From Peribacillus folii (GTDB lineage Bacteria > Bacillota > Bacilli > Bacillales > DSM-1321), in assembly GCF_030271255.1 (NCBI RefSeq), contig NZ_JASJOM010000010.1:1-64000 (forward strand): a DNA stretch of 64,000 bases. The letters are read 5' to 3'. Positions 7,333 through 16,510 of this stretch are shown piece by piece. A program made the position numbers and the translations under genes. The first letter of the stretch is position 1, and each line of letters opens with the position of its first letter. The notes beneath the pieces were generated by a model. The model saw only the letters and a program-made list of their open reading frames with translations. It was not told the origin of the DNA and ran no database searches.

Positions 7333-8125
7333 CTTCTCTCACATCGCCTTCCAGCCACTTTTTCCGATCACCAGCAGGCAAATAGGATGTCAATTTCTGT
7401 TCGATCGTTCTTGGCGCTTCACCTTCGATGATCGATAAAATCCCCTCAATCATCATTTCCTTGATCCGGACCTCCTGCTGAGATTTTCGCTTGAGCTTAT
7501 TGGCAAAGGGATGCCATAATACATACCCCGTATAAATCCCCATCAAGGTTGCAACGAACGCAGCAGATATCGCATGACCCAATGCCTCCGTGTCAGCCAT
7601 GTTCCCCAAGGCAGCGATCAATCCGATTACCGCCCCCAATACTCCAAGCGTCGGTGCATATGTACCCGCTTGAGTGAAAATCGCGGCACCGCTCAGATGG
7701 CGTTCTTCCATCGCATCGATTTCCTCAGCTAGAATATCGCGAATGTAGTCGGCACTCTGACCTTCAACTGCAAGATTCAAGCCATTTTTCAAAAAGGTAT
7801 TATCCACTTGATCGGAAATGCTTTCCAATGCCAATAAGCCTTCTTTCCGGGCGATGACCGCCCATTCGGAAAATGTTTTGATTAATTCCTCCGGCTTCGT
7901 CAGCTTTTGCTGCAAAAATAAAATCTTGAATATTTTTGGCAGTCTTTTTAATTCCGACAATGGGAAAGCCGTTACGACAGCGGCAATCGTCCCTACAATG
8001 ATGATCAGAATAGCGGCAGGATTGACCAACGCCGTTACACTTACTCCCTTCAGAACCATTCCGACCAAAATGGCCACAATACCAAGAACTACGCCCAAAA
8101 CTGATGTTATATCCATAATATTCAC
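7325..8125 (-). CDS. motA: Flagellar motor stator protein MotA
   Basis: The torque-generating stator subunit, 266 aa with four membrane helices: two near the N-terminus (IMDITSVLGVVLGIVAILVGM and a Val/Ile-rich second helix) and two around residues 150-210 including TLGVLGAVIGLIAALGNM. A charged cytoplasmic loop with KEGLLALE lies between. First gene of the motA-motB pair. A sigma-D -10 element lies 31 bases upstream, as expected for motility genes. Confidence 0.95.
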   Translation of the reverse strand: MNIMDITSVLGVVLGIVAILVGMVLKGVSVTALVNPAAILIIIVGTIAAVVTAFPLSELKRLPKIFKILFLQQKLTKPEELIKTFSEWAVIARKEGLLALESISDQVDNTFLKNGLNLAVEGQSADYIRDILAEEIDAMEERHLSGAAIFTQAGTYAPTLGVLGAVIGLIAALGNMADTEALGHAISAAFVATLMGIYTGYVLWHPFANKLKRKSQQEVRIKEMMIEGILSIIEGEAPRTIEQKLTSYLPAGDRKKWLEGDVREDG

Positions 8126-8155
8126 CCATTCATTTAAAATCTCGTCTTAATTTTT

Positions 8156-8162
8156 ATATCGG
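8156..8162 (-). promoter_or_regulatory. Sigma-D type -10 element before motA
   Basis: The minus strand reads CCGATAT, an exact match to the sigma-D -10 core. The -35 region is poor: no TAAA at the right distance, only a TAAA 27 bases upstream. The call rests on the -10 and the gene. Confidence 0.55.
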
Positions 8163-8367
8163 TTGATTTTCGAAAAAAATGAGGATTATTTTACTATTCC
8201 GGTTTAAATTCCATCAAATGATCACAAAATCTACCTACTTTTCTCCTTGTACCATGCCGTTTAACCCGCAAAATCCCACAGTTCAGTTGAATTTCAAGCA
8301 CCTAAAAAGCTGTTGCCGTCCTCTGTGAGGTTTTTCATTTTAGCCTTGAATTTTTCCAGATCGAAAC

Positions 8368-8393
8368 AAGGCAAAGCTAATCAGCTTTGCCTT
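8368..8393 (-). terminator. Terminator overlapping the end of the AbrB-family gene
   Basis: Inverted repeat AAGGCAAAGC / GCTTTGCCTT with the stop codon in the loop. The T-run on the minus strand is short. Confidence 0.5.
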
Positions 8394-9478
8394 TGCTCCT
8401 GTTTCACCTCGTTTCTTCCATCAATCCATTTAATAATGGGAGAAAGAAGGAACAAGATGAATAAGATCCTGAATAAATGAAAACTTGTGACAACCGATAA
8501 ATCGACTTGTACGGACATCGCTGTGACAGCCATTTCCGCAACACCGCCTGGCGCCATGCTCAGGAACAATTCATTTGCCTGCAAAGATAGCAGCGGAGCC
8601 AACTGTATGGATAATAAATAGCAAAAACCGATCAATAGTACATTACTTAAGAATACAGCTCCGAACATTTTCCTGAAAAGCCTTGGGTTATCAACCTTCA
8701 ATGTGCAGCCTAAATGGGCGCCAATCAATAATTGTGACATGCTCAGCCAAAAGTCAGGTATTTGCGGTGCTCCTGGTCCGACTAAATTGAATATGGCCGC
8801 AGCCATTAAAGGACCCAGTAAAAAAGGCAGCGGGAAATTCATCCTCTTTGTGACGAAGATGATTGATAGCAAGGTCACCAGCATCATGATGGCCATTTTC
8901 CCGTCATAATCAAAAAAGAAAAAAGGCCGATCAGCCATGGCCGCAACCGCACTTGAACCAACTGACATTACATGTGTCGCCAGCCAAGGAACGAACGATA
9001 TGACGAGAATGATCCGAAGTGTTTGCATGAAACCGACGACCGTTTCATCGCTATTCTTCATTTCCTCACTCAAAACCACCATTTGTGAAAGACCGCCTGG
9101 AAAACTGCCAAGCATGGAAGTGCTTGGGGATAAGTTCATTCGTTTCCCGACAAGCCATCCAGTCACCATGGAAAATAATATGATGGCGATTGTCGTAAAA
9201 AGCATGACAGGCAAATATTCAACCATCTCGTTCAAGGATTGTTTCGTGAAAGAACTGCCCAGTTGCAATCCTAGAATGACGAGCCCCATGCTTCTGAAGG
9301 GCCTGGACCAATACATGTACTTCCCAAGCTTCACTTTCGCAATCATAACTACAAATAAAGGTCCAAGCATCCACGGCAAGTATACGCCAAGTCGATGAAA
9401 CGTATAGCCGCCAAGGAAAGCAAGTATGGATGTAAAAATGACTTTAAAACTCTTACTCTCAATAAAATATGTACACAC
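8381..9478 (-). CDS. AbrB-family membrane protein (putative ammonia monooxygenase family transporter)
   Basis: A 365-residue polytopic membrane protein with the internal duplication of the AbrB/PF05145 family. LGPL-containing halves occur twice (YLPWMLGPLFVVMI and FPLPFLLGPLMAAAIF), and GSFPGGLSQMVVL is matched by SMAPGGVAEMAVTAM. These are presumed transporters; no substrate can be given. The start is GTG at 9478 with AAGGT 7 bases upstream. Alone between convergent-free spacers, with no operon partners. Confidence 0.8.
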   Translation of the reverse strand: MCTYFIESKSFKVIFTSILAFLGGYTFHRLGVYLPWMLGPLFVVMIAKVKLGKYMYWSRPFRSMGLVILGLQLGSSFTKQSLNEMVEYLPVMLFTTIAIILFSMVTGWLVGKRMNLSPSTSMLGSFPGGLSQMVVLSEEMKNSDETVVGFMQTLRIILVISFVPWLATHVMSVGSSAVAAMADRPFFFFDYDGKMAIMMLVTLLSIIFVTKRMNFPLPFLLGPLMAAAIFNLVGPGAPQIPDFWLSMSQLLIGAHLGCTLKVDNPRLFRKMFGAVFLSNVLLIGFCYLLSIQLAPLLSLQANELFLSMAPGGVAEMAVTAMSVQVDLSVVTSFHLFRILFILFLLSPIIKWIDGRNEVKQEQRQS

Positions 9479-9676
9479 AACATTACCTTCTTTATCTCAT
9501 TTTCATCTATATCTTAACATAAAAAGGACGGTTCCCAAGGTGCACCGCCCCTGTTCAGGACAAAAGCCAGGGCAATAAATATACGCCACCGCCTGAAATT
9601 TCTTGATTTTTTTTGCATAGTAGCCACTTATTGAATAGGGTACGATGTCACCTGTCTGTTATTTACTAGAATTACC

Positions 9677-9682
9677 ACCCCC
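9677..9682 (+). promoter_or_regulatory. Possible sigma-I -35 box before mreBH
   Basis: The hexamer ACCCCC lies 65 bases before mreBH. B. subtilis mreBH is reported to be under the heat-stress factor SigI, whose -35 is ACCCCC. The matching CGAA-like -10 is not convincing here (only TAGAAT at 9702-9707), so this is a weak call. Confidence 0.35.
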
Positions 9683-9746
9683 ATAAACACCCTACAAAAG
9701 GTAGAATGAGTATATAGGGGTCAAACTCTTATGGAGGGGTGACTAA

Positions 9747-10754
9747 ATGTTATCAAATACAGAAATAGGCATTGATTTAGGAACTGCAAATACATTAGTT
9801 TACAGTAAAAATAAAGGAATCGTATTTAATGAGCCATCTGTGGTGGCCATTGATATAGAGACTAATAAAGTATTGGCAGTCGGTGTGGATGCAAAAAACA
9901 TGATTGGGAAAACACCTGGTAATATCGTCGCAATCCGCCCGTTAAAGGACGGCGTCATTGCAGATTTTGATGTAACGGCACAAATGCTTCGTGAAATCAT
10001 GAAAAAAGCCAGCAAGGCCCTGGGCTTATCGCTCCGGAAGCCCAGTGTCGTGGTATGTACGCCCTCAGGTTCAACGTCTGTCGAGAGAAGGGCCATACAG
10101 GATGCAGTCAAAAGCTGCGGAGCTAAGCAGGTCCATCTTATCGAGGAACCGGTAGCGGCGGCAATCGGGGCAGGGCTTCCTGTCGAGGAGCCCGTTGCCA
10201 ATGTGATCGTCGATATAGGCGGCGGGACGACTGAGGTTGCGATCATATCATACGGCGGAGTGGTATCCTGCAATTCAATCAGAATTGGCGGGGATCAATT
10301 GGATGAAGATATCAGCCAATATGTCAGGAAAAAACATAATGTGCTGATTGGCGAAAGAACAGCCGAGGAGATAAAAAAAGAAATCGGCTATGCACTTGTC
10401 GAACACTCCGTGGTGACGATGGAAGTCAGGGGCCGCGACCTTGTAACTGGCCTGCCAAAGCCCATTACCATATCATCCACTGACGTTCAGTCGGCCATTC
10501 AGGAATCGCTTCTACATATATTGGAGTCGATCAGGGCCACATTGGAGGACTGCCCGCCTGAACTGAGCGGGGACATCGTCGATCAAGGTGTCATCCTATC
10601 AGGAGGCGGCGCTCTCCTCAACGGGATACAAGAATGGCTGACGAATGAAATTGTCGTTCCAGTCCAGCTTGCAGACAATCCGCTTGAATCAGTTGCCATC
10701 GGAACCGGACTATCACTTGAAGTCATACACAAATTACAAAAAGCGGTATACTAA
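9747..10754 (+). CDS. mreBH: Actin-like cell-shape protein MreBH
   Basis: An actin homologue that guides lateral cell-wall synthesis. 335 aa with the actin-fold ATP-binding motifs: [12 protein letters not shown] (phosphate 1), [11 protein letters not shown] (phosphate 2) and [11 protein letters not shown] (adenosine). It is closer to B. subtilis MreBH than to MreB or Mbl: same length, [22 protein letters not shown] and the ending [13 protein letters not shown] with GGAGGGGTG upstream. Monocistronic with a strong terminator. Confidence 0.92.
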   Translation: MLSNTEIGIDLGTANTLVYSKNKGIVFNEPSVVAIDIETNKVLAVGVDAKNMIGKTPGNIVAIRPLKDGVIADFDVTAQMLREIMKKASKALGLSLRKPSVVVCTPSGSTSVERRAIQDAVKSCGAKQVHLIEEPVAAAIGAGLPVEEPVANVIVDIGGGTTEVAIISYGGVVSCNSIRIGGDQLDEDISQYVRKKHNVLIGERTAEEIKKEIGYALVEHSVVTMEVRGRDLVTGLPKPITISSTDVQSAIQESLLHILESIRATLEDCPPELSGDIVDQGVILSGGGALLNGIQEWLTNEIVVPVQLADNPLESVAIGTGLSLEVIHKLQKAVY

Positions 10755-10786
10755 AAAAAGGAGTCCCTACTTGGGGCTCCTTTTTT
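10753..10786 (+). terminator. Terminator after mreBH
   Basis: AAAAAAGGAGTCCC, loop, GGGGCTCCTTTTTT, starting at the stop codon. The 250 bases that follow (to about 11046) hold no gene I can support; a 60-codon open frame there has no SD sequence or recognisable similarity. Confidence 0.85.
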
Positions 10787-11046
10787 AGTTTGCAGACAAA
10801 TGGGCTTGGAATTAAAAAGTCCGTTTAACCAAGATAGGGTCAACACTTTGGCGCCCTACATTGATTGAACGTAATCATTTCAAGCTGTCCAACTTGTACA
10901 AACAAAAAAAGGTTGGCCCCCTCCCCGTTTTACTTTTAAAGAAACTGATATATTTTCACTTGTTTGTGCAGAGAATAAGAAAACCTTTTCGCGGTTTAAG
11001 GGTACGCTGCTTTTGGAGAAGGAATCTTCTTAATAGGTCTTAACGC

Positions 11047-11090
11047 ATGCAATGTTACATAAGTTATGATATAATACAATTATGTTACAT
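11047..11090 (+). promoter_or_regulatory. Promoter with flanking ATGTTACAT direct repeats
   Basis: A TATAAT -10 (11070-11075) is flanked by two identical 9-mers ATGTTACAT at 11052-11060 and 11082-11090, exactly 30 bases apart. The -35 is weak. The repeats suggest a protein binding on both sides of the transcription start of the recombinase gene. Confidence 0.5.
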
Positions 11091-11109
11091 TGGCAAGAGG
11101 AGAAGATGT

Positions 11110-11673
11110 ATGGAATATGTAGAAGCCTTTAAGGATATCAATCAAATCAGCAAAATGAAGACCTATTTACGAGCTCATTCCAGCCGCGATTATTTATTGT
11201 TTGTGCTCGGCATCAACACCGGCATGAAAATAAATGAAATGCTGGATATTACGATCCCAGACGTCCTTGATGAAACGGGGAAAATCAAGGAATTTTATGA
11301 GCAACGGCTGGAAAATGGCGAAGTCGTCCAAATTTTTTTGAACCTAAAGGTTCGTACCGCTTTACAAGAGTACCTTAAAGGCTCGAAGGTTATCGAAGGT
11401 CAATTTCTTTTTCTTTCCCCTAAGACAAAAAAGCCGATCACGCGGCAGCAGGCACACCGTATCATTCATGATGCTGTGGAAGGTGCAGGGCTGGCAGGTA
11501 AATTCGGAGCGAGTTCGATGCGTAAAACTTTTGGCTATCATGCCTATAAACAAGGGGTGTCTTTAGCTTTGATCCAAAAGCATTACCATCATTCAAGCCC
11601 GTCTGAGACACTGAAATACATCGGCATTTCCAAGGAGAAGAAATTCAAGACGATCATAGATGTTAACTTATGA
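11110..11673 (+). CDS. Minimal tyrosine recombinase/integrase-like protein
   Basis: A 187-residue protein corresponding almost only to the catalytic domain of tyrosine recombinases: TGMKINEMLDITIPDV, PITRQQAHRII, SSMRKTFGYHAYKQG, HYHHSSPSETLKYIGIS. The second catalytic Arg (SSMRKT), a His (HHSS) and the Tyr (LKYIGI) are present. However, the first catalytic Arg of the TGLR motif is Lys here, and the His before the second Arg is Ser. No separate core-binding domain. ATG at 11110 has GAGGAG 7 bases upstream. It stands alone before khtT; no att site or mobile genes are next to it, so a domesticated recombinase or regulator is possible. Confidence 0.75.
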   Translation: MEYVEAFKDINQISKMKTYLRAHSSRDYLLFVLGINTGMKINEMLDITIPDVLDETGKIKEFYEQRLENGEVVQIFLNLKVRTALQEYLKGSKVIEGQFLFLSPKTKKPITRQQAHRIIHDAVEGAGLAGKFGASSMRKTFGYHAYKQGVSLALIQKHYHHSSPSETLKYIGISKEKKFKTIIDVNL

Positions 11674-11726
11674 ACATGTTTCCATCTTCCGTTCACTCTA
11701 ACCAACAAATTTAAGGAGGAATTCCA

Positions 11727-12224
11727 GTGAGAATTAGAGAAAGTGAACTTCCTGGTATTGGCCAAAAGTTCGAAATCATAACCAGAAATGATGAAAAGTT
11801 AGTAGTCGTCATTCACGATGACGGACGCAGGGAATTATACCATTTTGACCAGGAGCATGAAGATGTCATTTCAAGCATCACCATTAACGATCAGGAATCG
11901 AGGCAATTGGCTTCCATCATTGGCGGCATGGTTTATAAACCGCAAGCACTCGAAACGATTGAAATGTCACTGGGTGACCTGGTGATAGAATGGTTCAAGG
12001 TCGAACCAGGTTCTAAAGCCATCAATCAAACGATCGGTTCGATTGATATCCGGAGCAATTATAACGTTACCGTCATTGCCCATTCGAAAAAGGGCAAAAA
12101 ACAACTGAGCAATCCTGGTCCCGACTCCATCATCGAAACAGGCGACACATTGGTGATATCTGGCGACAGGAAAGATATCCGTAACCTGACAAGAGAATTA
12201 TTGACCGACGAAAGGAGTGATTAA
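11727..12224 (+). CDS. khtT: K+/H+ antiporter regulatory subunit KhtT
   Basis: A 165-aa cytoplasmic gating subunit for the KhtU antiporter. The N-terminal half (to about residue 75) matches KhtT. The C-terminal half (about 80-160) is an RCK_C/TrkA-C ligand domain ending in IIETGDTLVISGDRKDI; in B. subtilis this domain binds c-di-AMP. GTG start with AAGGAGGA upstream. Followed 6 bases later by khtU. The third B. subtilis gene, khtS, is not present here. Confidence 0.9.
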   Translation: MRIRESELPGIGQKFEIITRNDEKLVVVIHDDGRRELYHFDQEHEDVISSITINDQESRQLASIIGGMVYKPQALETIEMSLGDLVIEWFKVEPGSKAINQTIGSIDIRSNYNVTVIAHSKKGKKQLSNPGPDSIIETGDTLVISGDRKDIRNLTRELLTDERSD

Positions 12225-12230
12225 GCTCCT

Positions 12231-13457
12231 ATGGACCATTTAGTTTTCGAAGTGGGCACCGCCCTGCTTCTAGTGGCATTCGCCGCTCTCATTGCAGGTA
12301 AATTTAAAGTATCCAATGTACCTATTCTCATAATCATCGGAATGCTCGTGGGCCCTCATGCCCCGCACTTCGGGCTGATTGACCTGCGATTCATCGAGAG
12401 TGATGAAATCATAGCGTTCTTGGGGAGAATCGGTATCTTATTCCTCCTGTTTTATTTAGGGCTTGAATTTTCCGTTAAAAAGCTAATGAAATCAGGAAAA
12501 AATATCGTGACGGGCGGAACCTATTACATTTTGATCAACGTGGGCATGGCCCTGATATATGGCTTCCTTCTGGGACTTCCCTTAAAAGAGGTGCTGATAC
12601 TAACAGGGATTATCAGCTTTTCATCTAGTGCCATCGTGGCAAAGGTACTGGTTGACCTAAAAAGGACCGGTAACAATGAAACGGAGCTAATCCTTGGTAT
12701 TATCATGTTTGAAGATATCTTCCTCGCTGTTTATCTATCAGTCGTATCTGGATTGGTATTAAGCTCTTCTGGTTCCGTTTGGGGGACATTACTTTCTACT
12801 TTCATCGCGATCGGGTACATGCTGATATTCTTCGTTATAGCCCGGAAGGCTTCTGGGGTACTGAACAAGTTGTTCAATATAACCTCGGATGAGATATTCA
12901 TCATTGTCGTGTTCGCTTTACTATTCTTCATTGCAGGTTTTTCGGAAACGATTCATGTAGCAGAAGCCATTGGCGCTTTATTGCTCGGGCTGGTCTTTTC
13001 TGAAACGGAACATAGCGACAGGATCGAAAAACTTGTCATTCCCTTTAGAGACTTCTTCGGGGCCATATTCTTCTTCAGCTTCGGCTTGAGCATCGATCCG
13101 ACCTCCCTTGGCGGAGCAATCTGGATGGTTCTTGGGGCCGTGATCATCACCATCATCGGTAACTTTGCCGCTGGTATGATAGCCGGACGCAAATCGGGCT
13201 TATCTCACAGAGCATCCGCAAATATCGGATTAACGATCGTTTCGCGTGGCGAATTCTCCATCATATTAGCAAACCTTGGCATTGCCGGCGGTTTAATGCC
13301 TATACTCACCCCGTTTGCTGCATTATATGTGTTGACCTTAGCGATTCTTGGACCGATCCTGACCAAGGAATCCAAACACATCTATAATATCCTAAATAAA
13401 GTCTTCAAATGGACCCCTCCGAAGATCGAAAGGGAACAAGAGAAAGAAGTGCATTAA
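12231..13457 (+). CDS. khtU: K+/H+ antiporter KhtU (CPA2 family)
   Basis: A 408-residue cation/proton antiporter with about 12 membrane helices, no C-terminal RCK domain (supplied by KhtT). Family features: the GMLVGPHAP segment after helix 1, ILTGIISFSSSAIVAKVL in helix 4-5, and GRKSGLSHRASANIGLTIVSRGEFSIILA. Exports K+ (and NH4+) under alkaline or electrophile stress in B. subtilis. Second gene of the khtTU operon, followed by a terminator. Confidence 0.9.
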   Translation: MDHLVFEVGTALLLVAFAALIAGKFKVSNVPILIIIGMLVGPHAPHFGLIDLRFIESDEIIAFLGRIGILFLLFYLGLEFSVKKLMKSGKNIVTGGTYYILINVGMALIYGFLLGLPLKEVLILTGIISFSSSAIVAKVLVDLKRTGNNETELILGIIMFEDIFLAVYLSVVSGLVLSSSGSVWGTLLSTFIAIGYMLIFFVIARKASGVLNKLFNITSDEIFIIVVFALLFFIAGFSETIHVAEAIGALLLGLVFSETEHSDRIEKLVIPFRDFFGAIFFFSFGLSIDPTSLGGAIWMVLGAVIITIIGNFAAGMIAGRKSGLSHRASANIGLTIVSRGEFSIILANLGIAGGLMPILTPFAALYVLTLAILGPILTKESKHIYNILNKVFKWTPPKIEREQEKEVH

Positions 13458-13459
13458 AA

Positions 13460-13519
13460 AACCCAGACAACATTGTCTGGCTGCTGCATAAAAAAGGAAG
13501 CCCAGGCTTCCTTTTTTTT
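13460..13519 (+). terminator. Terminators after khtU
   Basis: Two successive hairpins: CCCAGACAA/TTGTCTGG without a T-run at 13461-13480, then AAAAAAGGAAGCC/GGCTTCCTTTTTTTT at 13490-13519, the latter a canonical terminator. Confidence 0.85.
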
Positions 13520-13535
13520 ATATACTAAATTGAAT

Positions 13536-13658
13536 TTATCTGCCTTCTGATTGTTGATTTTGCTTTTTTACTTCTTGAACATTCGTTTCACTTGCAAACT
13601 CAGTTTCAGATTGAATAGCGTTTTGTCTAAAGTTACCTGCTTGATTTTCCTTTTCCAT
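13536..13658 (-). CDS. Very short gamma-type small acid-soluble spore protein
   Basis: A 40-residue ORF too short for most gene callers. It contains TEFASETNVQEVKKQNQQSE, the repeat unit of gamma-type SASPs (SspE: TEFASETNAQQVRKQNQQS). SspE in B. subtilis has two such units and about 84 aa; this has one full unit plus a short head (MEKENQAGNFRQNAIQS). TEFASE is the cleavage motif of the germination protease GPR, so it should be degraded on germination as an amino acid reserve. ATG at 13658 with a perfect GGAGGTGA 6 bases upstream. Not in an operon with crtQ. Confidence 0.85.
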   Translation of the reverse strand: MEKENQAGNFRQNAIQSETEFASETNVQEVKKQNQQSEGR

Positions 13659-13804
13659 TTGAATTCACCTCCACGATAGTTACTTAACCAACATCGTGAG
13701 ATAGTATCCGAAATTTCTTACCTTTATTAATCTATCGGGGCGAAGGTTTCTACTTAATTTAACGGGTGATTTATTTGTTTAGCAAGATCTTGTTGATTAG
13801 ATTT

Positions 13805-14911
13805 CTAGACATTTAGTTTACGGCCCTTCCATTTTACAGAACGTAAAACATTCACCCGGAAGAAGGAATATACATAGACTCCTGTGAAGAATAAAAACAA
13901 AAACGGATAAAAAGGGAATACCGCCCATCTGAAATTACCGACCCTACGGGCAAACCATGCCGTTTGAATCGTATAGAGAATATACAATACTCCACTGATA
14001 ATAATGACGGGAGCGTCTAATTCAATAATGGAAGAGATCAACGCTCCCGTAGAGATTAAACTGCCGGCAATCCAGATGATAACCATCAACATGATGACTG
14101 GATGAGTGGACTTGGAACCAACGGCAAAGCTTTTGCACCAGCCTTCTATCAGGCTGTTCAAGCCTTCCGGATACATGCGTAAAGAGATGATCCCTTTGCC
14201 ACCCAAGCAATGAACCGGGAGATTATGGTCAAGAAATGCCTGGCCCAGTGCCAGATCATCCATGATTTCTCCCTCGATCTTTTTATGCCCCCCCGACAAA
14301 AGATAATCGTCTCTATTGCATAAAATGCACGGACCGAACGAACCGGCGGTTTTAAACCGTGATCCCCAGATGGTACATACATTCATGCCCACAATGACAA
14401 TAATGTTAAATATTACAGAAAGGTGTTCATACAAGCGATCAACCGTGTGATAGGGCTGAAGGGATACAATGCCCCTGGCTCCTTTTCCCTGGTAGAAATG
14501 CAATAGATTTTTTAAACCATCCAAATTGGTGAAGGCAGTATCTGCATCCAAAAACAATAGCCAACTTCCTTTTGCATGCATGGCACCACGCCAGCAGGCA
14601 GATGACTTCCCGGATCCTTCATTTTTTAGAACATTTGCACCGTAGCTTTTCGCAATAACCACAGTATTGTCAGTTGAATGGTCGTCAACAACCAGTATTT
14701 CAAATTGCTTGAAACGTTGTTCCTGCAGGGATTGCAATAACGGTGAGAGCCTGCCTCCTTCATTCCTCGCAGGAATGATGATTGACAGAAACGGAAGACC
14801 GGTATTCTTGCTGGAGGAGAAAATTGGAACTGGTAAAGACCAGAACATGATAATGGCAATCATAACTGCCAGAAAACCAATAGCGAGATTAATCACTTCT
14901 GAAGCTGTCAT
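13805..14911 (-). CDS. crtQ: 4,4'-diaponeurosporenoate glycosyltransferase (CrtQ-like)
   Basis: A membrane-bound family 2 glycosyltransferase that esterifies the C30 carotenoid acid with a sugar in the staphyloxanthin pathway. N-terminal helix, then the GT-A domain: LSIIIPARNEGGRLSPLL, FEILVVDDHSTDNT, FLDADTAF (DxD) and the acceptor motif EIMDDLALGQAF. Several C-terminal helices follow. 368 aa, close to S. aureus CrtQ (375). I start at the second Met (14911) because AAGGAGG lies 8 bases before it; the upstream ATG (14929) overlaps that SD. Last gene of the carotenoid operon. No clear terminator was found after it. Confidence 0.85.
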   Translation of the reverse strand: MTASEVINLAIGFLAVMIAIIMFWSLPVPIFSSSKNTGLPFLSIIIPARNEGGRLSPLLQSLQEQRFKQFEILVVDDHSTDNTVVIAKSYGANVLKNEGSGKSSACWRGAMHAKGSWLLFLDADTAFTNLDGLKNLLHFYQGKGARGIVSLQPYHTVDRLYEHLSVIFNIIVIVGMNVCTIWGSRFKTAGSFGPCILCNRDDYLLSGGHKKIEGEIMDDLALGQAFLDHNLPVHCLGGKGIISLRMYPEGLNSLIEGWCKSFAVGSKSTHPVIMLMVIIWIAGSLISTGALISSIIELDAPVIIISGVLYILYTIQTAWFARRVGNFRWAVFPFYPFLFLFFTGVYVYSFFRVNVLRSVKWKGRKLNV

Positions 14912-14929
14912 GTAAAACGCCTCCTTCAT

Positions 14930-16477
14930 CTAAGAGTCATCAGAAAGTCTTCTTTTTCCTGAATAATCAAACATTTCACCTGTATCGTCTTGTATCAGTT
15001 CCTGTGCAGTGATCTTGGCGGATAATAGCACGATAGGGACACCAGCACCAGGATGTGTGCTGCTTCCGGTAAAATACAGATTTTCACAATGTGTTGCTTT
15101 GCTTTGCGGGCGAAAGTGGTTGCTTTGGGCCATGATTGGCTGCAAACCAAAAGTGGCGCCATTATATGCATTGAACTTTGACTCAAAGTCCAATGGTGTT
15201 GCATATGTTTCGGTTACAATCTCCTTTTCAATGTTTTCAAAACCACGGATTTTTTTTAATTCATCTAAAATGTAGCTGCGATAATAAGAAATGGTTTCCT
15301 CTTCCCACTGATATTTGGCTGTTGCTATATTCGAGACAGGCATCAGGATATACAGCCCATCCTTTCCATCGGGTGCAAGGGAAGGATCCATTTTTGAAGC
15401 TATGTACACATAAAAGGAGGCATTCGTCAGTTTCTTCCCTGCAAAAATATCTTCCAGATTCTGATTTAGCTTTTCATTGAAAATAAAATTATGTACATGT
15501 CCAATTTCTTCATATTTTCGATCCATACCGAGATATAAAAGAAAACATGAACAGGTATATTTCATGCTGTCAATCTTTCTATCGGTATATTTCCCTTTAG
15601 CGGTCTTGTCTTTTATCAAGTGTTTCATGGCATATGGGAAGTCTGCATTACAAACGACAAAATCCGCAGAGATTTTTTTGCCCTCCACGATAATCCCGGT
15701 CGCCTGGCGATTATGAATGCATATTTCCTGCACATCCTTGCCATAGTGGATGGTTCCTCCAAGTTCCGTGAAGAGCCTCTCCATAGAGAGTGCCATCGTA
15801 TACATACCGCCTTTGATGAACCATACTCCATATAAAAATTGGATCATGGGGATCATGCTGTAAAAAGATGGACTTTCAATGGGGGAAATGCCTATGTACA
15901 ACGTTTGAAAGCTGATTAACTGTTTCAGCCGTTCATTCTTGATATATTTTCCTATAAAAGAATCTGCGGTGCCGCGTGCTTTCAGTCTCATCACTTTCTT
16001 CAGCATGGAAAGGTTATAAAAATCAGCCTTTTTGCGGAATGGCCTTTGAAGAATATGATGCTTTGCAACGACAAAGCTTTTGTAAATTTCATGCAGATAT
16101 AGAAAAAAACCTTCCGCATCCTCTTCGCTGATTGATTCAATCATCCGTGTCAATTCGGTAAGGTCTGAGGAGATATCAAAAGGCTTGTCGGGAATATCAC
16201 TGAAGTAAGCCCGATAAATCGGGTTCAATTTTTCCATTGGAATATAATCATCGGGGTTACGTCCGCATAGTTCGAAGATCTCCCGATATAATTCCGGCAT
16301 CATGACAATACTCGGTCCCAAATCAAATGTATAGCCATCCAGTTCAATTCGATTCATTTTGCCACCGGGAGTTGTTCCTTTTTCATATATCTCCACCTGG
16401 TACCCCGCCTGCTGCAGTCTGATTGCAGAAGCAAGCCCTGCAACACCTGCCCCCACAACAATAACCTTCTTACTCAT
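14930..16477 (-). CDS. crtN: 4,4'-diapophytoene (dehydrosqualene) desaturase CrtN
   Basis: An FAD-dependent desaturase that converts dehydrosqualene into 4,4'-diaponeurosporene. The Rossmann FAD motif VIVVGAGVAGLASAIRLQQAGY is at the N-terminus. CrtN-specific features are GYTFDLGPSIVMMPELYREIF, QTLYIGISPIESPSFYSMIP, FIKGGMYTMA and the C-terminal FTGSSTHPGAGVPIVLLSAK. It aligns better with S. aureus CrtN than with CrtP. Start at the ATG of 16477 with GAGGGA 7 bases upstream; an ATG 6 bases earlier is too close to the SD. Lies between crtO and crtQ. Confidence 0.9.
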   Translation of the reverse strand: MSKKVIVVGAGVAGLASAIRLQQAGYQVEIYEKGTTPGGKMNRIELDGYTFDLGPSIVMMPELYREIFELCGRNPDDYIPMEKLNPIYRAYFSDIPDKPFDISSDLTELTRMIESISEEDAEGFFLYLHEIYKSFVVAKHHILQRPFRKKADFYNLSMLKKVMRLKARGTADSFIGKYIKNERLKQLISFQTLYIGISPIESPSFYSMIPMIQFLYGVWFIKGGMYTMALSMERLFTELGGTIHYGKDVQEICIHNRQATGIIVEGKKISADFVVCNADFPYAMKHLIKDKTAKGKYTDRKIDSMKYTCSCFLLYLGMDRKYEEIGHVHNFIFNEKLNQNLEDIFAGKKLTNASFYVYIASKMDPSLAPDGKDGLYILMPVSNIATAKYQWEEETISYYRSYILDELKKIRGFENIEKEIVTETYATPLDFESKFNAYNGATFGLQPIMAQSNHFRPQSKATHCENLYFTGSSTHPGAGVPIVLLSAKITAQELIQDDTGEMFDYSGKRRLSDDS

Positions 16478-16510
16478 GTGCATTCCCTCATTTCCTTACA
16501 ATATGCTGCT

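Noticed and set aside
10861..11043. 60-codon + strand open frame
   Set aside because: Starts at TTG without an SD, basic low-complexity peptide, nothing recognisable.
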